A stretch of DNA of 64,000 bases, from assembly GCF_042427745.1 (NCBI RefSeq), contig NZ_JBHMFA010000001.1. One strand, written 5' to 3'. This document shows, one piece after another, positions 46,701 through 55,476 of the stretch. This stretch comes from Algibacter miyuki. GTDB taxonomy: Bacteria > Bacteroidota > Bacteroidia > Flavobacteriales > Flavobacteriaceae. The position numbers and the translations under genes were made by a program. The notes under the pieces are model-generated. The model searched no databases. It worked only from the letters and a program-made list of their open reading frames with translations, and had not been told where the DNA came from. The first letter of the stretch is position 1. Each line of letters opens with the position of its first letter.

Positions 46701-46919
46701 TGCTGCTTTAATAACATCATCGGATTGCTTCCATAAACTGTATGAATAATTAGTACCAATAGGAACATAGCCCCAATTCATACCATTAATCATTAATTTC
46801 TCTCCATTAACAGAAAGAAATATGCCTTCATCATTATTTTCAACCATTACTTTATCTGCCTGAGCAAAAAGCGACGTTGAAAATAAAATCAAGACTAATT
46901 TTAGAAATTTGTTTTTCAT
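43761..46919 (-). CDS. Clan GH-A glycosidase fused to a probable outer-membrane beta-barrel
   Basis: 1052 residues with a Sec signal peptide (LVLILFSTSLFAQ). Residues ~25-410 form a TIM-barrel glycosidase. MFLLGNENNYGLF gives acid/base Glu168 and PILFTEFGSDAF gives nucleophile Glu273, the GH2/GH5/GH17/GH158 pattern of clan GH-A. From ~430 to the end, long amphipathic strands alternate (FDLRGFYRIGHYHWAYEGDFF, RRLTVYAKRQFGDLGLEVGG, NPDLGLIANFYAGNG) and close with EWEIRTYIHINIGK. This looks like a porin-type barrel. Family and substrate are not assignable by eye; the locus suggests beta-1,3-glucan. First gene of the second operon. Confidence 0.8.
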   Translation of the reverse strand: MKNKFLKLVLILFSTSLFAQADKVMVENNDEGIFLSVNGEKLMINGMNWGYVPIGTNYSYSLWKQSDDVIKAALDAEMGLLRNMGVNAIRQYTGIQPKWITYIYENYGIYTMLNHSFGRYGLTLNGGWEAVTDYRDPETQKVLMSEITELAETYKNTPGLLMFLLGNENNYGLFWAGAETEDFPEGEEQLNAVGEKRGRPMYKLMNDAAVKMKSINASIPIAICNGDLLFIDIIAEECKDVDIYGTNMYRGVSFGDAFQQVKDKLNKPILFTEFGSDAFNAIENQEDQKMQAYYDLGNWQDIYQNAAGLGKAENSIGGFTFQFSDGWWKFGQTKNLEVHDTNASWANGGYEKDLAPGENNMNEEWFGICAKGPTNSRGLYELYPRAAYYALKEAHNIDPYAEGATLDYVNNAFSNIEIMDAVLRARGDKAAMGGNEKIKLSNLRAEFTTFNTGGNLITTPSSADEDESNYPNQLGFDHMQSYYIGVEGNPASNMRANVNFNVLGNVAANPIDEIFYENTGQPISVNTDDGNVDILDPNRVKVYNAEFEWNAKEFDLRGFYRIGHYHWAYEGDFFNLYPEANYGDNLDIYNGEVLGFEVDGKKGLKGLKAAFGPQLWWGANPAVLLKYQKQIGKFDLAAVYHEDIDDIGEAVSSYAIPIPKTRRLTVYAKRQFGDLGLEVGGIWGGQPLNGRTFQNAENNPNYDASNASSSKYIIYQDEINSGDNWGAKAKVTYSKGAFNWYAQGAAMGLVANGGADQTQTYTGWKLKDSGSGNQTNVLSGFTYSFGEFQIAPNFLWQKPIVDAMPNDVTGTGRLRNVQDDPFAVRSNRETTAGEILFTYDPTPGTWMYEWDNDRSEDAKFAMNFGFVYRHQPTATDAAIGFLADRTSFAFDNSAPAQDLWEANTRLVSKINPDLGLIANFYAGNGQANGDSERVINRVGGDIRVIYNKLKLVHSFKINDWGPFDYHRDYNMTYPVQLMLDLSTTLGKPDWFILPDTKIGIRGTWRSLDQYSNRYSPMATEDDFSNEPIISPVGFGNGNEWEIRTYIHINIGK

Positions 46920-47220
46920 AATACTAATGATTTAATTGTCTTAGTTTATAGTTTGTTGAACCACATTTGCTGAATAAAAAGCTGACTTTTATATTTACAC
47001 ATTTGTAGTTTTATAAATTTACTGCATATGTTAAATGTATTAACAAAACATACCGCAACAAAAAACATACATCATAAAAAAATGCAACTATTTTAGTGAA
47101 TACCCTAATAAATAGCGAGTTTAATTACGAGTTTACTAGAAAGTATGTAATAACGAAATTCCTGTATAAACAAGGTATGTTGTGGTATTGTATAGGTGAA
47201 ATTTTAAAATGTTGTGGCTA
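46920..47220. promoter_or_regulatory. Control region of the second PUL operon
   Basis: 301 non-coding bases between the regulator stop and the glycosidase-barrel start, both on the minus strand. No perfect TAnnTTTG was found, as expected for an activator-dependent promoter. It contains a block shared with the region after the second regulator (47182-47191). Confidence 0.55.
47182..47191. promoter_or_regulatory. Shared element near regulator 1 (possible operator)
   Basis: GTGGTATTGT, 30 bases from the regulator stop codon and 263 bases from the next operon start. The counterpart GTGGTAATGT at 62102-62111 sits at 29 and 258 bases. Flanking bases also align loosely. Confidence 0.35.
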
Positions 47221-50034
47221 CTACAACTCTAAAATGTAGTTTGTTAAACTGGTTTCGTGAGGTAACTCCATTTTCTTGCGTAACCTGTATCGTTTCACCT
47301 CGACACTACGAGGAGAAATATTTAATAGAGGAGCTATTTCTTTTGAAGATAAATTTAACCGTAAGTAAGCGCAAAGACGCAAATCATTAGAGGTTAAAGT
47401 AGGATGAATTTGTTTGACTTTTTTTAGAAAATCTTTATCGGCATTATTAAACGCTTCCTGAAACAAATTCCAGTCGTCTGCATTATTGATATTCTTATCA
47501 ATAATTCTAATAACACTCTTCAAGCTTTTTGTTGTATCTGCGTTTTCTAATTCTTTCTTTAAGCTGTTTAAAAACTCATTTTTCTTAATTAAATTCATGG
47601 TCGACATACCCAATTCTCGATTTTTATTTTCGATGTCTTCACGGAGTTTATCGTTTTTAAAACGCATTAGTTTCTGGTTATCTTCCAAGGCTTTTAGCTC
47701 AAACTCATTAGTGGTTTTTTGAAGTAACCGTTCGCGTTGCTTTTTATAATAACGCTTATAAGCCATGTGCATAAACAGTGAAAACAGCAAAATCCCAATA
47801 AAATAAATTACAATAGCCGTATTAGAAAGTAGAAATGGAGGCTTAATTTTAAATGAAAAAGACGCCATATTTAAAGTAGGTTCGCTCCCTATTAAACCCT
47901 TAACAACAAACGTATAATTGCCGTAAGGTAGATTTTCAAAAAACACGGTACCATCACTACTCCAATCGCTCCAATCATCATAAAGTCCTTCAAGCTTATA
48001 TTGATATTTTGGCGATTCAATTTTTAAAAACTGCGGAATACTATAAGAGAACCTAATATTATTATCCTGGTTTTCAAAAACAGAAGCCTCTTGAATACTC
48101 ACATTACGAAAGGCATTGACATCTTTAGTTCTCCCAGATTCCACACGATTAATTCTAATTTCACAACTCGGATTTAAAATTTTATCAACATCAAAAATAA
48201 AATAACCCGTTGCTGAACCTACCAAAAACTGCGTGTCTGAAACATGCGTAATACTCTCAAAACCTATAATATCTCTTCTTACTTCTGAAGGAAAAGAGAC
48301 GGTCTCAATTTTGTTTTGACTACTTAATTTCGATGCTGTTAAATAATGAATTCCTCCCTTAGAAAAACTCCAAAGTTTATTCGTTTTGACATCAGGTATA
48401 AGTTTTCCCGAAGTGTAATTATCACTATCAATTAATTTACTTACTAAACTATCTTTCTGAAATGATCTAGATGCTTTATCATACTTATAAACCCCTTCCT
48501 TTGTAGAATAAAATAAATTATTTTGATATTTAACCAAGCTAGAAACCAAACCCTTTTGAAGTCTTTTATCTTTCTCAAAATCAAGAATCTTATTAAAATC
48601 ACCGTCCAATTTCAACTTAAAAACCCCTTTATATTCGTGACTAACAAAAAGCGTTTCATCATCTAAAAACTCAAAGTATCTACTGGAAATATTAAAACCT
48701 TCTATTTTATTTCTTAATTGCCATTTACCATCGATCTTCTCAAGTATATTTAATCCATTATAATTTCCTTGAATCAATAAATTATCATGGTTTTCAATAG
48801 TTTTAATTTGCCAAGTTCCTTGCATATTAGCAATTTTTTCAGCCTTATTTCCTTCAACTAAAAATGTACCCGAATTATGGCCACAAAACAAGCTATTATC
48901 AATAACTTCTAAACACCACACTTGCCCTTGTGTTCCTGCTATAAACTGAAAATCTGTATCACTTGTTAAAGCCCTTGAAAACAAGCCTTGATTAGACCCC
49001 AAATACAGCGTATTATTAAATACTTTAGAGATATAAACACTACCGATAACTCCTTTATTATCTAAATATTGGAGAAAAGGGGATTTGCTATTTATACAAT
49101 CAATACCATTATCTAAACCCAACCAAATATTAAAATCGACATCTTCAAACAACGCTAAAACGGTGTTATTACTCAATCCATTAGATTGATTAATCTGGTA
49201 TCTTAAATCTCCTTTTTCCGTTAAATAAATAAGTCCATCGGAAATAGTACCTAACGCAAAACCTCCATCTCGCAACTTAATACCACTAAACACACTCACT
49301 TGGTTTAAAACAGTTTCTGCAGTAGTGTGCCACGGCTCTAATTCTCCATTAGTAAGCTGAAAAAACCCACGATCTTGTGTCAAGATTAACAACTTATCAT
49401 CAAGATTAAATACATTAACAATAATATTATCTTTCAGAACCTCATCATTAGAAACCAAAATATCGCTCCCATTTTCAATTTTGTACAAACCTGCTCTTAC
49501 ATTTTGAAAATATAGCTGGTCTTGCACTTTAAAAAGTCTAGAAATTTTAGATATAGAATTAATAACGCGATACGTATTCTCCGCCTGATTGTAAACATAA
49601 ATACGATCCAAAGACTGAAATAACAACCATTTATCAAAAGAAACAATATTCCAAATCTCTTCATCTTCTAAAAAATCAACTTTTAACTTATCAGACAAGG
49701 ATGTGTAATTCAGCAACCCAAAACTATCTTTTTTCCAAAAACCAAACTCCTGAAAACTTGCGGTATACACCAAAGAATCAACAGTTTTCACAACCCGAAT
49801 AATAGTTTCATTTGGAGAGTTATACAAAGTCCAACGCGCACCATCAAACTCTAAAAGCCCTTTATTATTGGCTACATAAATATACTTATCTTTAGACTGG
49901 GCAATAGACCAATTCTGATTTTCGCCTCCATATACTTCAGGAGTATATACTGTAATTGGCGGAAACTCTTGCCCAAAACCGACTACGACCATGAAAAGCC
50001 ATAAAAAAACAACCAAACAATTATTTTTTTTCAT
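47221..50034 (-). CDS. SusR-like membrane regulator: propeller, Y_Y_Y domain, LuxR-type HTH
   Basis: Spans the inner membrane and couples periplasmic oligosaccharide sensing to transcription. 937 residues from the ATG at 50034; an ATG at 50058 adds eight residues before the signal peptide (MKKNNCLVVFLWLFMVVVGFGQ). The periplasmic part is a double propeller of Reg_prop-type blades (YVANNKGLLEFDGARW, LFEDVDFNIWLGLDNGIDCI), then a Y_Y_Y domain (YQYKLEGLYDDWSDWS). One helix (TAIVIYFIGILLFSLFMHMAY), a coiled coil and a C-terminal HTH follow (TSNDLRLCAYLRLNLSSKEIAPLLNISPRSVEVKRYRLRKKM). It has no histidine kinase domain, so it is not a hybrid two-component sensor. It likely controls the operon that follows. 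Confidence 0.9.
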   Translation of the reverse strand: MKKNNCLVVFLWLFMVVVGFGQEFPPITVYTPEVYGGENQNWSIAQSKDKYIYVANNKGLLEFDGARWTLYNSPNETIIRVVKTVDSLVYTASFQEFGFWKKDSFGLLNYTSLSDKLKVDFLEDEEIWNIVSFDKWLLFQSLDRIYVYNQAENTYRVINSISKISRLFKVQDQLYFQNVRAGLYKIENGSDILVSNDEVLKDNIIVNVFNLDDKLLILTQDRGFFQLTNGELEPWHTTAETVLNQVSVFSGIKLRDGGFALGTISDGLIYLTEKGDLRYQINQSNGLSNNTVLALFEDVDFNIWLGLDNGIDCINSKSPFLQYLDNKGVIGSVYISKVFNNTLYLGSNQGLFSRALTSDTDFQFIAGTQGQVWCLEVIDNSLFCGHNSGTFLVEGNKAEKIANMQGTWQIKTIENHDNLLIQGNYNGLNILEKIDGKWQLRNKIEGFNISSRYFEFLDDETLFVSHEYKGVFKLKLDGDFNKILDFEKDKRLQKGLVSSLVKYQNNLFYSTKEGVYKYDKASRSFQKDSLVSKLIDSDNYTSGKLIPDVKTNKLWSFSKGGIHYLTASKLSSQNKIETVSFPSEVRRDIIGFESITHVSDTQFLVGSATGYFIFDVDKILNPSCEIRINRVESGRTKDVNAFRNVSIQEASVFENQDNNIRFSYSIPQFLKIESPKYQYKLEGLYDDWSDWSSDGTVFFENLPYGNYTFVVKGLIGSEPTLNMASFSFKIKPPFLLSNTAIVIYFIGILLFSLFMHMAYKRYYKKQRERLLQKTTNEFELKALEDNQKLMRFKNDKLREDIENKNRELGMSTMNLIKKNEFLNSLKKELENADTTKSLKSVIRIIDKNINNADDWNLFQEAFNNADKDFLKKVKQIHPTLTSNDLRLCAYLRLNLSSKEIAPLLNISPRSVEVKRYRLRKKMELPHETSLTNYILEL

Positions 50035-50266
50035 TTTAACACTATGTTGGGTTAACAATGTACTAAAAATCCTTTAGAATAAAGGAGTTTATAAAAATAT
50101 GTATAGTTCATGTTGTGTTACATTTAAAATATATCAAATAAAATTATTTCAAACTAAAAAAGAAATATTCCATCCACAAGCCATAACATATGCACTTGCT
50201 TTCTAAAAACCGATAGGTTATGCTAGTTTCTTTTTCAATATTAATATTTTTCAACTACTTTTAAAC

Positions 50267-52195
50267 ATGCCTACAGAAACCACAACGTCTGATCTTAAAA
50301 ATTCGGATAGCACACAAACCCAATATAAAACTATCGAAGCTGCTCTGCCAAAAGATCTACTAGATGGGATTAATTATGATGAAACTGATAACACGAAAGT
50401 TACGTTAGTGCTTTTTGCTCCGGAAAAACAGTTTGTACATGTTATTGGTGATTTTAATAACTGGACTATAAGCGACGCTTTTCTAATGAAAAAAGACAGC
50501 TTAAAAAATCGGTTTTGGTTAGAATTAACAAACTTAACACCGCAAAGCAACCACATGTATCAATATTTCGTGGATGCTACCATAAAAATTGCAGATCCTT
50601 ATTCCACCATAGTTTTAACCGAATGGAACGACCAACATATAAATGCAGTAACTTATCCTAATTTACCAGCATATCCCACAGGAAAAACCAACCATCACGT
50701 TACTTTACTACGCACTGGTGATGCCGAATATAATTGGCAAATCCATAATTTTACACCACCCCAAAAAACCGATTTGGTTATTTATGAATTGTTAATTCGT
50801 GACTTTGATGCTTTACATAGTTTTGATGCTTTAAAAAGCAGACTCGATTATCTAGAAAACTTAGGCATTAACGCCATAGAATTGATGCCTATTAATGAAT
50901 TTGATGGCAACGAAAGCTGGGGTTACAATCCGTCTTTCCACATGGCACTCGACAAATATTATGGTACCCAAAACGCGTTTAAAAATTTAGTTGATGCATG
51001 CCACCGTCGTGGTATTGCTGTTATATTGGATGTGGTTTTTAATCATGCATCTGGGCAAAACCCATATTACCGCCTTTGGAATACCGATAACGGAAATTAC
51101 TCTGGTAAAGCGACAACTAAAAATCCGTTTTTTAACAAAATTCCTAAACATGCTTATAATGTTTTTAACGACTTTAACCATAGTACAACCGCCACTAGAG
51201 AATATGTAAAACGCATCACCCAATTTTGGATAGACGAATATAAAATTGATGGTTTCCGATGGGATTTAACCAAAGGATTCACTCAAAATTGTAGCGAAAA
51301 TAATGAGCGTTGCACAGGCCGTTTTCAGCAAGACCGTGTTGATGTTTTAAAAACTTATGCCGATTATCAATGGGATAAAAAAGATGATTTCTACATCATT
51401 TTTGAACATTTAGGGGATATTACTGAAGAAAACGAGTGGGCAAATTATCGTATAAATGAAGGTAAAGGCATCATGCTCTGGAATAACCTAAACGGGCTTT
51501 ACAACAATGCCACTACAAGTATTCATTCCAAAGGAAAATCGAACTTCGAAAACATTTCTTATAAGAAAAAAGGATTTGCTCAGGCTAAATCAGCAATAAG
51601 CTATATGGAAAGCCATGATGAAGAACGCATGATGTACCGCAACTTACATTTTGGAAAATCAAACAAAAATTACAACGTTAAGCTTATAAACACCGCTTTA
51701 AAACGCATGGAATTAGCTGGCGCCTTTTTCTTTACTATACCAGGTCCAAAAATGATTTGGCAATTTAGTGAATTGGGTTACGATATTTCCATAGATGAAA
51801 ACGGGCGTACCGGAAATAAGCCTATTCATTGGGAATATTTCGAGAACCCCAACCGAAAAAACATTTACAATACGTGGGCGAAACTCATTCGTTTAAAACA
51901 AAACGAACCTATTTTTAAAACTACGAACTTAAAAGTAGACACTAACAAGAAATCGGGTTTAAAGCGTATTCATCTCACTTTAAGTAACGCCACTTCAAAA
52001 CAAATAAAAAACCTTACTATTATTGGCAATTTCGGAATTACCACACAAAACATTAACCCAAGTTTTCAACAAACAGGCACATGGTACAACATACTAGATA
52101 AAAACACACCTCTTGAGGTTACAAATACCAAAGCACTAATAACTTTAGCTCCCGGAGAGTTTATTATTTATAGCGACAAACCCTACCACCAATAA
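50267..52195 (+). CDS. GH13 alpha-amylase family enzyme with CBM48, apparently cytosolic
   Basis: 642 residues. Residues ~40-125 are a CBM48/E-set domain (VTLVLFAPEKQFVHVIGDFNNW). The GH13 barrel (~165-560) has region I DVVFNH, region II DGFRWD (nucleophile Asp), region III IIFEHLG (acid/base Glu) and region IV MESHDEER. A C-terminal beta domain follows. The N-terminus MPTETTTSDLKNSDSTQ has no signal peptide or lipobox, and no in-frame upstream codons restore one convincingly. It acts on alpha-glucans such as glycogen or branched maltodextrins. Plus strand, between the two minus-strand operons and divergent from the regulator. Confidence 0.9.
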   Translation: MPTETTTSDLKNSDSTQTQYKTIEAALPKDLLDGINYDETDNTKVTLVLFAPEKQFVHVIGDFNNWTISDAFLMKKDSLKNRFWLELTNLTPQSNHMYQYFVDATIKIADPYSTIVLTEWNDQHINAVTYPNLPAYPTGKTNHHVTLLRTGDAEYNWQIHNFTPPQKTDLVIYELLIRDFDALHSFDALKSRLDYLENLGINAIELMPINEFDGNESWGYNPSFHMALDKYYGTQNAFKNLVDACHRRGIAVILDVVFNHASGQNPYYRLWNTDNGNYSGKATTKNPFFNKIPKHAYNVFNDFNHSTTATREYVKRITQFWIDEYKIDGFRWDLTKGFTQNCSENNERCTGRFQQDRVDVLKTYADYQWDKKDDFYIIFEHLGDITEENEWANYRINEGKGIMLWNNLNGLYNNATTSIHSKGKSNFENISYKKKGFAQAKSAISYMESHDEERMMYRNLHFGKSNKNYNVKLINTALKRMELAGAFFFTIPGPKMIWQFSELGYDISIDENGRTGNKPIHWEYFENPNRKNIYNTWAKLIRLKQNEPIFKTTNLKVDTNKKSGLKRIHLTLSNATSKQIKNLTIIGNFGITTQNINPSFQQTGTWYNILDKNTPLEVTNTKALITLAPGEFIIYSDKPYHQ

Positions 52196-52225
52196 TGAAT
52201 TGAAACGGTTTTTTGACATAAAAAA

Positions 52226-52259
52226 AACCTGATTATCCTACATTAAAACAATCAGGGTT
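52226..52259. terminator. Terminator between GH13 and the GH3 lipoprotein
   Basis: Arms AACCTGATT (52226-52234) and AATCAGGGTT (52250-52259) with one bulge. On the minus strand a run of T follows. It serves the SusCD operon and probably the convergent GH13 gene. Confidence 0.75.
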
Positions 52260-52281
52260 CTTAAGTTTATTTTGAAAAATT

Positions 52282-54600
52282 TTATTTCACTGTAAAAGTT
52301 TCTTTCAGTTTGGCTGTAGAATCTCCACCAACCCAAACATTGAATTTTCCAGGTTCTACTTCCCAAATTTTATTTGCGGTATAAAACTGAAGCATTTCAG
52401 AACCTATAGTAAACGTCACCGTTTTTGTTTCACCAGGTTGAAGCATTAACTTCTCGAAACCTTTAAGTTCTTTTATCGGCCTTACCAAACTTCCCACTAA
52501 ATCACGAATATAAAGCTGAACCACTTCCTCGCCAGCTCTATCGCCTGAATTTGTAACCTCAACACTCAAATTAATTTCACCGTTTATTGCGATTTCGTGG
52601 GTATTTAACTTCAAATTAGCATACGAAAATGTGGTATAACTAAGTCCGAAACCAAAAGGATACAATGCTGCTTTTGGCGCATCTCTATACCCCGAAAACG
52701 TCACGTGATTTTTACTGTACGGACGCCCTGTATTTTTCTGATTGTAATACAACGGCTCTTGCCCCACATGATGAGGAAATGATACTGGTAATTTACCTGA
52801 AGGATTATAATCGCCAAAAACCACATCTGCAATTGCATTTCCAGTCTCTGATCCTAAATGCCAACACTCTAAAATGGTTGGTACAATTTCTGAAACGCGA
52901 CTCAAATCCATGGGACGGCCATTCATTAAAATCACTACAATATTTTTATTCACTTTATAAACAGCTTCTAATAATTCATTTTGAAGCCCTAAAAACCCAA
53001 TATTAGTTTGGCTTCTCCCTTCTCCGGTTTGAAACGCATTTTCACCGATAGCTAATAAAACAACATCAGATTTTTTTGCTGCCGCAACCGCTTCCGCAAT
53101 ACCTGATTTATCTGTAGTATTAAATTTTAAAGGATGTAAAAATTGATTTGCTCCAGCCTCTAACGTTGGAATGGTTAAATCTACACCTTTTGCATAATTT
53201 ATAGTAGTCGTATTTCCTACCGCATTTTTAACGCCTTCTAACAAGGAAATTGCTGAATTATATTCTCCTTTACCACGCCAATTTCCCAACGGGGTATCTT
53301 TATCATTTCCTAACGGTCCAATAACAGCAATACTTTTCACTGTTTTCAACAAGGGTAGAGTTTGATTCTCGTTTTTTAGCAAGACAATCGATTTTTTAGC
53401 CACATCTCGAGCAATCGCTAAATTTTCAGGTGTGTAAACTTCATTTTTCTCACGCTCTTCATTGCAATATTTATAAGGATCGTCAAAAAGCCCCATGTCA
53501 AATTTCAACCTTAAAACCCGTTTTACGGCATCGTCAATTTGCTCAATAGTAACTTTCTTTTCGTTCAGTAACGCTTCCAAATGCGCTTCATAAGCATAAG
53601 ACTCCATATCCATATCGCTTCCTGCATTTAACGCTATTTCGGCAGCATGCTTTTTATCTTCAGCATAGCCATGCGCTTGCATTTCACCTATAGACCCCCA
53701 ATCGGAAACCACCAAACCTTTCCAATCCCACTCACGCTTTAAAATATCACGTTGCAGCCCTTTGTGTCCTGTTGCCGGAATACCATCGATATCATTAAAG
53801 GAATTCATAAACGTTGCCACACCCGCTTCTGCGGCCGCTTTAAACGGTGGCAAAATGGTGTTATGTAATTCGTTATCGCCAATATTTACCGTGTTATAAT
53901 CTCGTCCCGCTTCTCCAAAACCGTAACCCGCAAAATGTTTAGCACAAGCAGCAACCGTATTTACGCTAGATAAATCGTCACCTTGCAACCCTTGGATTCT
54001 GGTTACACCTACAATAGAATTTAAGTACGGGTCTTCGCCTGCACCTTCCATAGAACGCCCCCAACGAGCATCTCTAGACACATCAATCATGGGAGCAAAC
54101 GTCCAGTTTAAGCCAGAAGCAGCACTTTCTTTAGCCGCAATTTCAGACGATTTTTTAATGGCTTCTAAATCCCAGCTAGCAGTTTCGCCTAACGGAATTG
54201 GGAAAATGGTTTTATAACCGTGAATAACATCGTAAGCAAAAATTAAAGGAATTTTCAGCCTAGAATGTTCCATGATAATTTTTTGAGTTTCCCGTATACT
54301 AGCAACCGAAGTAATATTAAGCATAGAACCTACTTCACCTTTTTTAAGTTTTTCCAACTTATGTTGATCGCCGTTAGTGGACGACGGACCTGTAGCATTC
54401 CATTTTCCACTGTATTGCACTAATTGCCCAATTTTTTCATTGAGATGCATTAAAGCTAAAACTGAGTCTACTTTTTGTTCCGTTTTATCATTTTCTGAAT
54501 GATTTTGAGATGTTTTATCACTTTCATTTTTACAGCTTATCACCATAATTATAAAGCAAAAAACGAAAGGAAACTTTAAACTTTTTTTAAAAATTATCAT
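52282..54600 (-). CDS. GH3 beta-glucosidase lipoprotein
   Basis: 772 residues. Lipobox IMVISCKNES (Cys23), unlike the soluble GH3 at 36025-38310. The nucleophile is Asp300 in GLVVSDWGSIGEM. VVLLAIGENAFQTGEGRSQTNIGFLG covers the second domain, and VEVTNSGDRAGEEVVQLYIRD is the fibronectin-III-like end. It probably hydrolyses beta-gluco-oligosaccharides at the membrane. Last gene of the SusCD operon, 11 bases after the EEP gene. Confidence 0.95.
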   Translation of the reverse strand: MIIFKKSLKFPFVFCFIIMVISCKNESDKTSQNHSENDKTEQKVDSVLALMHLNEKIGQLVQYSGKWNATGPSSTNGDQHKLEKLKKGEVGSMLNITSVASIRETQKIIMEHSRLKIPLIFAYDVIHGYKTIFPIPLGETASWDLEAIKKSSEIAAKESAASGLNWTFAPMIDVSRDARWGRSMEGAGEDPYLNSIVGVTRIQGLQGDDLSSVNTVAACAKHFAGYGFGEAGRDYNTVNIGDNELHNTILPPFKAAAEAGVATFMNSFNDIDGIPATGHKGLQRDILKREWDWKGLVVSDWGSIGEMQAHGYAEDKKHAAEIALNAGSDMDMESYAYEAHLEALLNEKKVTIEQIDDAVKRVLRLKFDMGLFDDPYKYCNEEREKNEVYTPENLAIARDVAKKSIVLLKNENQTLPLLKTVKSIAVIGPLGNDKDTPLGNWRGKGEYNSAISLLEGVKNAVGNTTTINYAKGVDLTIPTLEAGANQFLHPLKFNTTDKSGIAEAVAAAKKSDVVLLAIGENAFQTGEGRSQTNIGFLGLQNELLEAVYKVNKNIVVILMNGRPMDLSRVSEIVPTILECWHLGSETGNAIADVVFGDYNPSGKLPVSFPHHVGQEPLYYNQKNTGRPYSKNHVTFSGYRDAPKAALYPFGFGLSYTTFSYANLKLNTHEIAINGEINLSVEVTNSGDRAGEEVVQLYIRDLVGSLVRPIKELKGFEKLMLQPGETKTVTFTIGSEMLQFYTANKIWEVEPGKFNVWVGGDSTAKLKETFTVK

Positions 54601-54611
54601 AGTAATGTCTT

Positions 54612-55463
54612 TTACTTAATTTTGAGTTCTACTAATACAGGAAAATGATCGGAAGGATATTTTAAATCAACATTACTTGACAAAACGCCATACTTTTCAA
54701 CCTCAACATTATCTTTAGACACTATAACATAATCAATTCTACGCGTTACAGGGGTTTCGAACTTAAAACCATTAAAGGTTCCGTTAGAACCAAAATCAAC
54801 TTTTGCCAAAGCTTTGGTATCGTCCATATTTTGCTTCAATTTTAAAATGAGATCACTGTCTGGTTCTACATTAAAATCGCCTGTTAACACCACAGGATAA
54901 TTCTCCGTATTTAAAGCTTTAATTTTTTGCTGAATTAAAGCCATACCTTCCAATTGAGCTTCGTAACCTTTATGATCTAAATGAGTATTAAACATCCAGA
55001 ATTTCTGATTCGTATCCAACTGCGTGAACAAACCATAAGTACAAACTCTAGGATAAGCAGCATCCCAACCTTTAGAAATTTCGTTAGGAGTTTCTGAAAG
55101 CCAAAAGGTATTTTCGTTTTCAACCTTTAACTTATTTGCATTATAAAATATAGCTGAAAATTCACCTTTATTTTCGCCATCGCGCCCAATACCAATGGAT
55201 TTATAATCTATTAAAGCTCCCTTTAAATCGGCCATTTGATTTGGCTTTGCTTCTTGAACACCCAAAATATCTGGGCTATTAAACAGCACTTGTGCGCTTA
55301 ACACATCTTTTCGGTTTGGCCAGGCATTTTCACTATCAGATGCCACATCTAAACGAATATTGTAAGTCATCACTTTTAGGCTTTGACTTTCTTTTTTAGT
55401 TTTATTATTACAACTCACTATACTCAAAATTAGAGCGAGACATACTAAAGTATTGTATTTCAT
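54612..55463 (-). CDS. Endonuclease/exonuclease/phosphatase family lipoprotein
   Basis: 283 residues. Lipobox LSIVSCNNK (Cys18). The complete EEP active site is visible: KVMTYNIRLD (Asn35), ILGVQEAKP (Glu71), FWMFNTHLDHKG, VVLTGDFNVEPDSD, RIDYVIVSKD and YPSDHFPV. The length and the 'ENAWPNRKD' block match a subgroup common in Bacteroidetes that hydrolyses phosphodiesters or phosphomonoesters outside the cytoplasm. It sits 13 bases after the GDPD-GH16 gene, in an operon otherwise devoted to beta-glucan, so the substrate may be a phosphorylated glycan. Confidence 0.9.
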   Translation of the reverse strand: MKYNTLVCLALILSIVSCNNKTKKESQSLKVMTYNIRLDVASDSENAWPNRKDVLSAQVLFNSPDILGVQEAKPNQMADLKGALIDYKSIGIGRDGENKGEFSAIFYNANKLKVENENTFWLSETPNEISKGWDAAYPRVCTYGLFTQLDTNQKFWMFNTHLDHKGYEAQLEGMALIQQKIKALNTENYPVVLTGDFNVEPDSDLILKLKQNMDDTKALAKVDFGSNGTFNGFKFETPVTRRIDYVIVSKDNVEVEKYGVLSSNVDLKYPSDHFPVLVELKIK

Positions 55464-55476
55464 ATCTATTTGTTAT

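Noticed and set aside
47221..50034. Annotation as a hybrid two-component sensor
   Set aside because: No histidine kinase or receiver motifs are present; the membrane helix leads by a coiled coil straight to the HTH.
50987..51223. Open frames on both strands inside the GH13 gene
   Set aside because: Out-of-frame shadows of a gene with all catalytic motifs conserved.
52665..53006. 113-codon plus-strand frame inside the GH3 lipoprotein gene
   Set aside because: Antisense shadow of a highly conserved GH3 domain; no promoter or homology seen.
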